From a bacterium (lineage in GTDB: Bacteria > UBP18 > UBA7526), in contig JAHIPW010000099.1 in the NCBI GenBank assembly GCA_018903055.1, forward strand, positions 1-7,546: a DNA stretch of 7,546 bases, in the 5' to 3' direction. This document shows, piece by piece, positions 7,133 through 7,546 of the stretch. The translations under genes were made by a program, and so were the position numbers. Position 1 is the first letter of the stretch. The number at the start of each line of letters is the position of its first letter. Under the pieces are notes generated by a model. The model made no database searches and was not told the DNA's origin. It saw only the letters and a program-made list of their open reading frames with translations.

Positions 7133-7420
7133 TCACTTTATGATTGCCAGGATATCCTCTTCCTTTAAGATGAGATATTCCTCGCCCTCTAACTTTATCT
7201 CTGTTCCTCCGTACTTACTGTAAAGAACCTTGTCTCCCTTCTTCACCTCTAAGGGGACAACTTTTCCATCTTCAAGCATCTTTCCCTTTCCTACCTCAAC
7301 CACTTTTCCTTCCTGGGGCTTCTCCTTAGCAGTATCGGGAATGATGATTCCTCCCTTCTTTACCTCTTTGGGCTCCAGAGGCTTTACCAGCACTCTATCT
7401 CCTAATGGTTTAATGGCCAT
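7133..7420 (-). CDS. groES: Co-chaperonin GroES (10-kDa, Hsp10)
   Basis: This is the seven-membered lid of the GroEL chamber. The product has 95 residues, the usual length. It begins [17 protein letters not shown]. The mobile loop with the GroEL-binding hydrophobic residues is seen in [16 protein letters not shown] (about 21-36). [10 protein letters not shown] and a roof hairpin follow, and the protein ends with [22 protein letters not shown] near the C-terminus. GGAGG at 7428-7432, seven bases before ATG 7420, confirms the start. It is the first gene of the groES-groEL operon. Its TGA stop overlaps the start of a TCGTG-type repeat word. No heat-shock operator is visible in the 126 bases available upstream. 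Confidence 0.98.
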   Translation of the reverse strand: MAIKPLGDRVLVKPLEPKEVKKGGIIIPDTAKEKPQEGKVVEVGKGKMLEDGKVVPLEVKKGDKVLYSKYGGTEIKLEGEEYLILKEEDILAIIK

Positions 7421-7436
7421 ATTAACACCTCCTTTT

Positions 7437-7487
7437 ACACACGGATAATCACGGATTCTTTACGGATGATCACTGATTTATCCGTGT
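7437..7487. repeat. CACGGAT-type inverted repeat in the groES leader
   Basis: ACACGGATAA at 7439-7448 and TTATCCGTGT at 7478-7487 are perfect 10-base inverted repeats. Between them are further CACGGAT and TACGGAT words. On the minus strand this hairpin would form in the 5' leader just upstream of the groES Shine-Dalgarno at 7428-7432. It belongs to the same word family as the cluster in the groES-groEL gap. Confidence 0.75.
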
Positions 7488-7546
7488 CAATGCTTAATAT
7501 TAAACGGCGCACTTCGTTCTCCGCCGTTGATGATTAAATATTAATC
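7488..7546 (-). repeat. 59-bp hairpin repeat, copy 2, cut by the window edge
   Basis: The reverse complement of this stretch equals 3673-3731 at all 59 bases. It starts immediately after the CACGGAT-type hairpin of the groES leader. Any groES promoter would lie within it or further right, beyond the window. Because it touches the edge its true right boundary is unknown. Confidence 0.9.

Overview
The window reads as a bacterial chromosome fragment, probably from an uncultured, anaerobe-type candidate-phylum lineage. This rests on a standard bacterial replicase gene, a bacterial groES-groEL pair and gene spacers packed with short hairpin repeats. I cannot fix the phylum from sequence alone. Base composition is mixed: core genes are moderately GC-rich, while the intein and spacers are AT-rich.

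Layout. Positions 1-3242 (minus strand) hold the 5' part of dnaE, the replicative DNA polymerase III alpha subunit. It encodes 748 residues of polymerase and is then interrupted in the conserved GYGFNK motif by an intein with a LAGLIDADG-type homing endonuclease. The intein runs off the left edge, so its C-terminal splicing blocks and the C-terminal polymerase domains are not visible. Positions 3243-3986 are a spacer with several inverted repeats, two possible promoters and a possible remnant of a BON-like gene. Positions 3987-4658 (plus strand) encode a membrane-anchored or secreted staphylococcal-nuclease-type protein carrying a calcium-loop-like DTDGDGIPD motif. Positions 4662-4888 are a tandem array of modular hairpin repeats. 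An unrecognised 51-residue minus-strand gene (4887-5042) follows, then a terminator hairpin and a repeat-rich spacer (5096-5354). groEL (5355-6977) and groES (7133-7420) occupy the right side on the minus strand. The groES-groEL gap and the groES leader each carry clusters of CACGGAT/ATCCGTG words.

How it fits together. groES and groEL form a chaperonin operon, transcribed right to left and probably ended by the terminator at 5054-5095. dnaE is transcribed leftward from the spacer near 3250, and the nuclease gene is transcribed in the opposite direction from the same spacer. No functional link between replicase, nuclease and chaperonin is evident.

The most notable content is the dnaE intein and the dense set of repeats. 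The repeats include a 58-bp modular family with at least four close copies and a 59-bp element with two identical inverted copies (3673-3731 and 7488-7546). Two hairpin versions differ by a compensatory base-pair change, which suggests that the folded structure is maintained.
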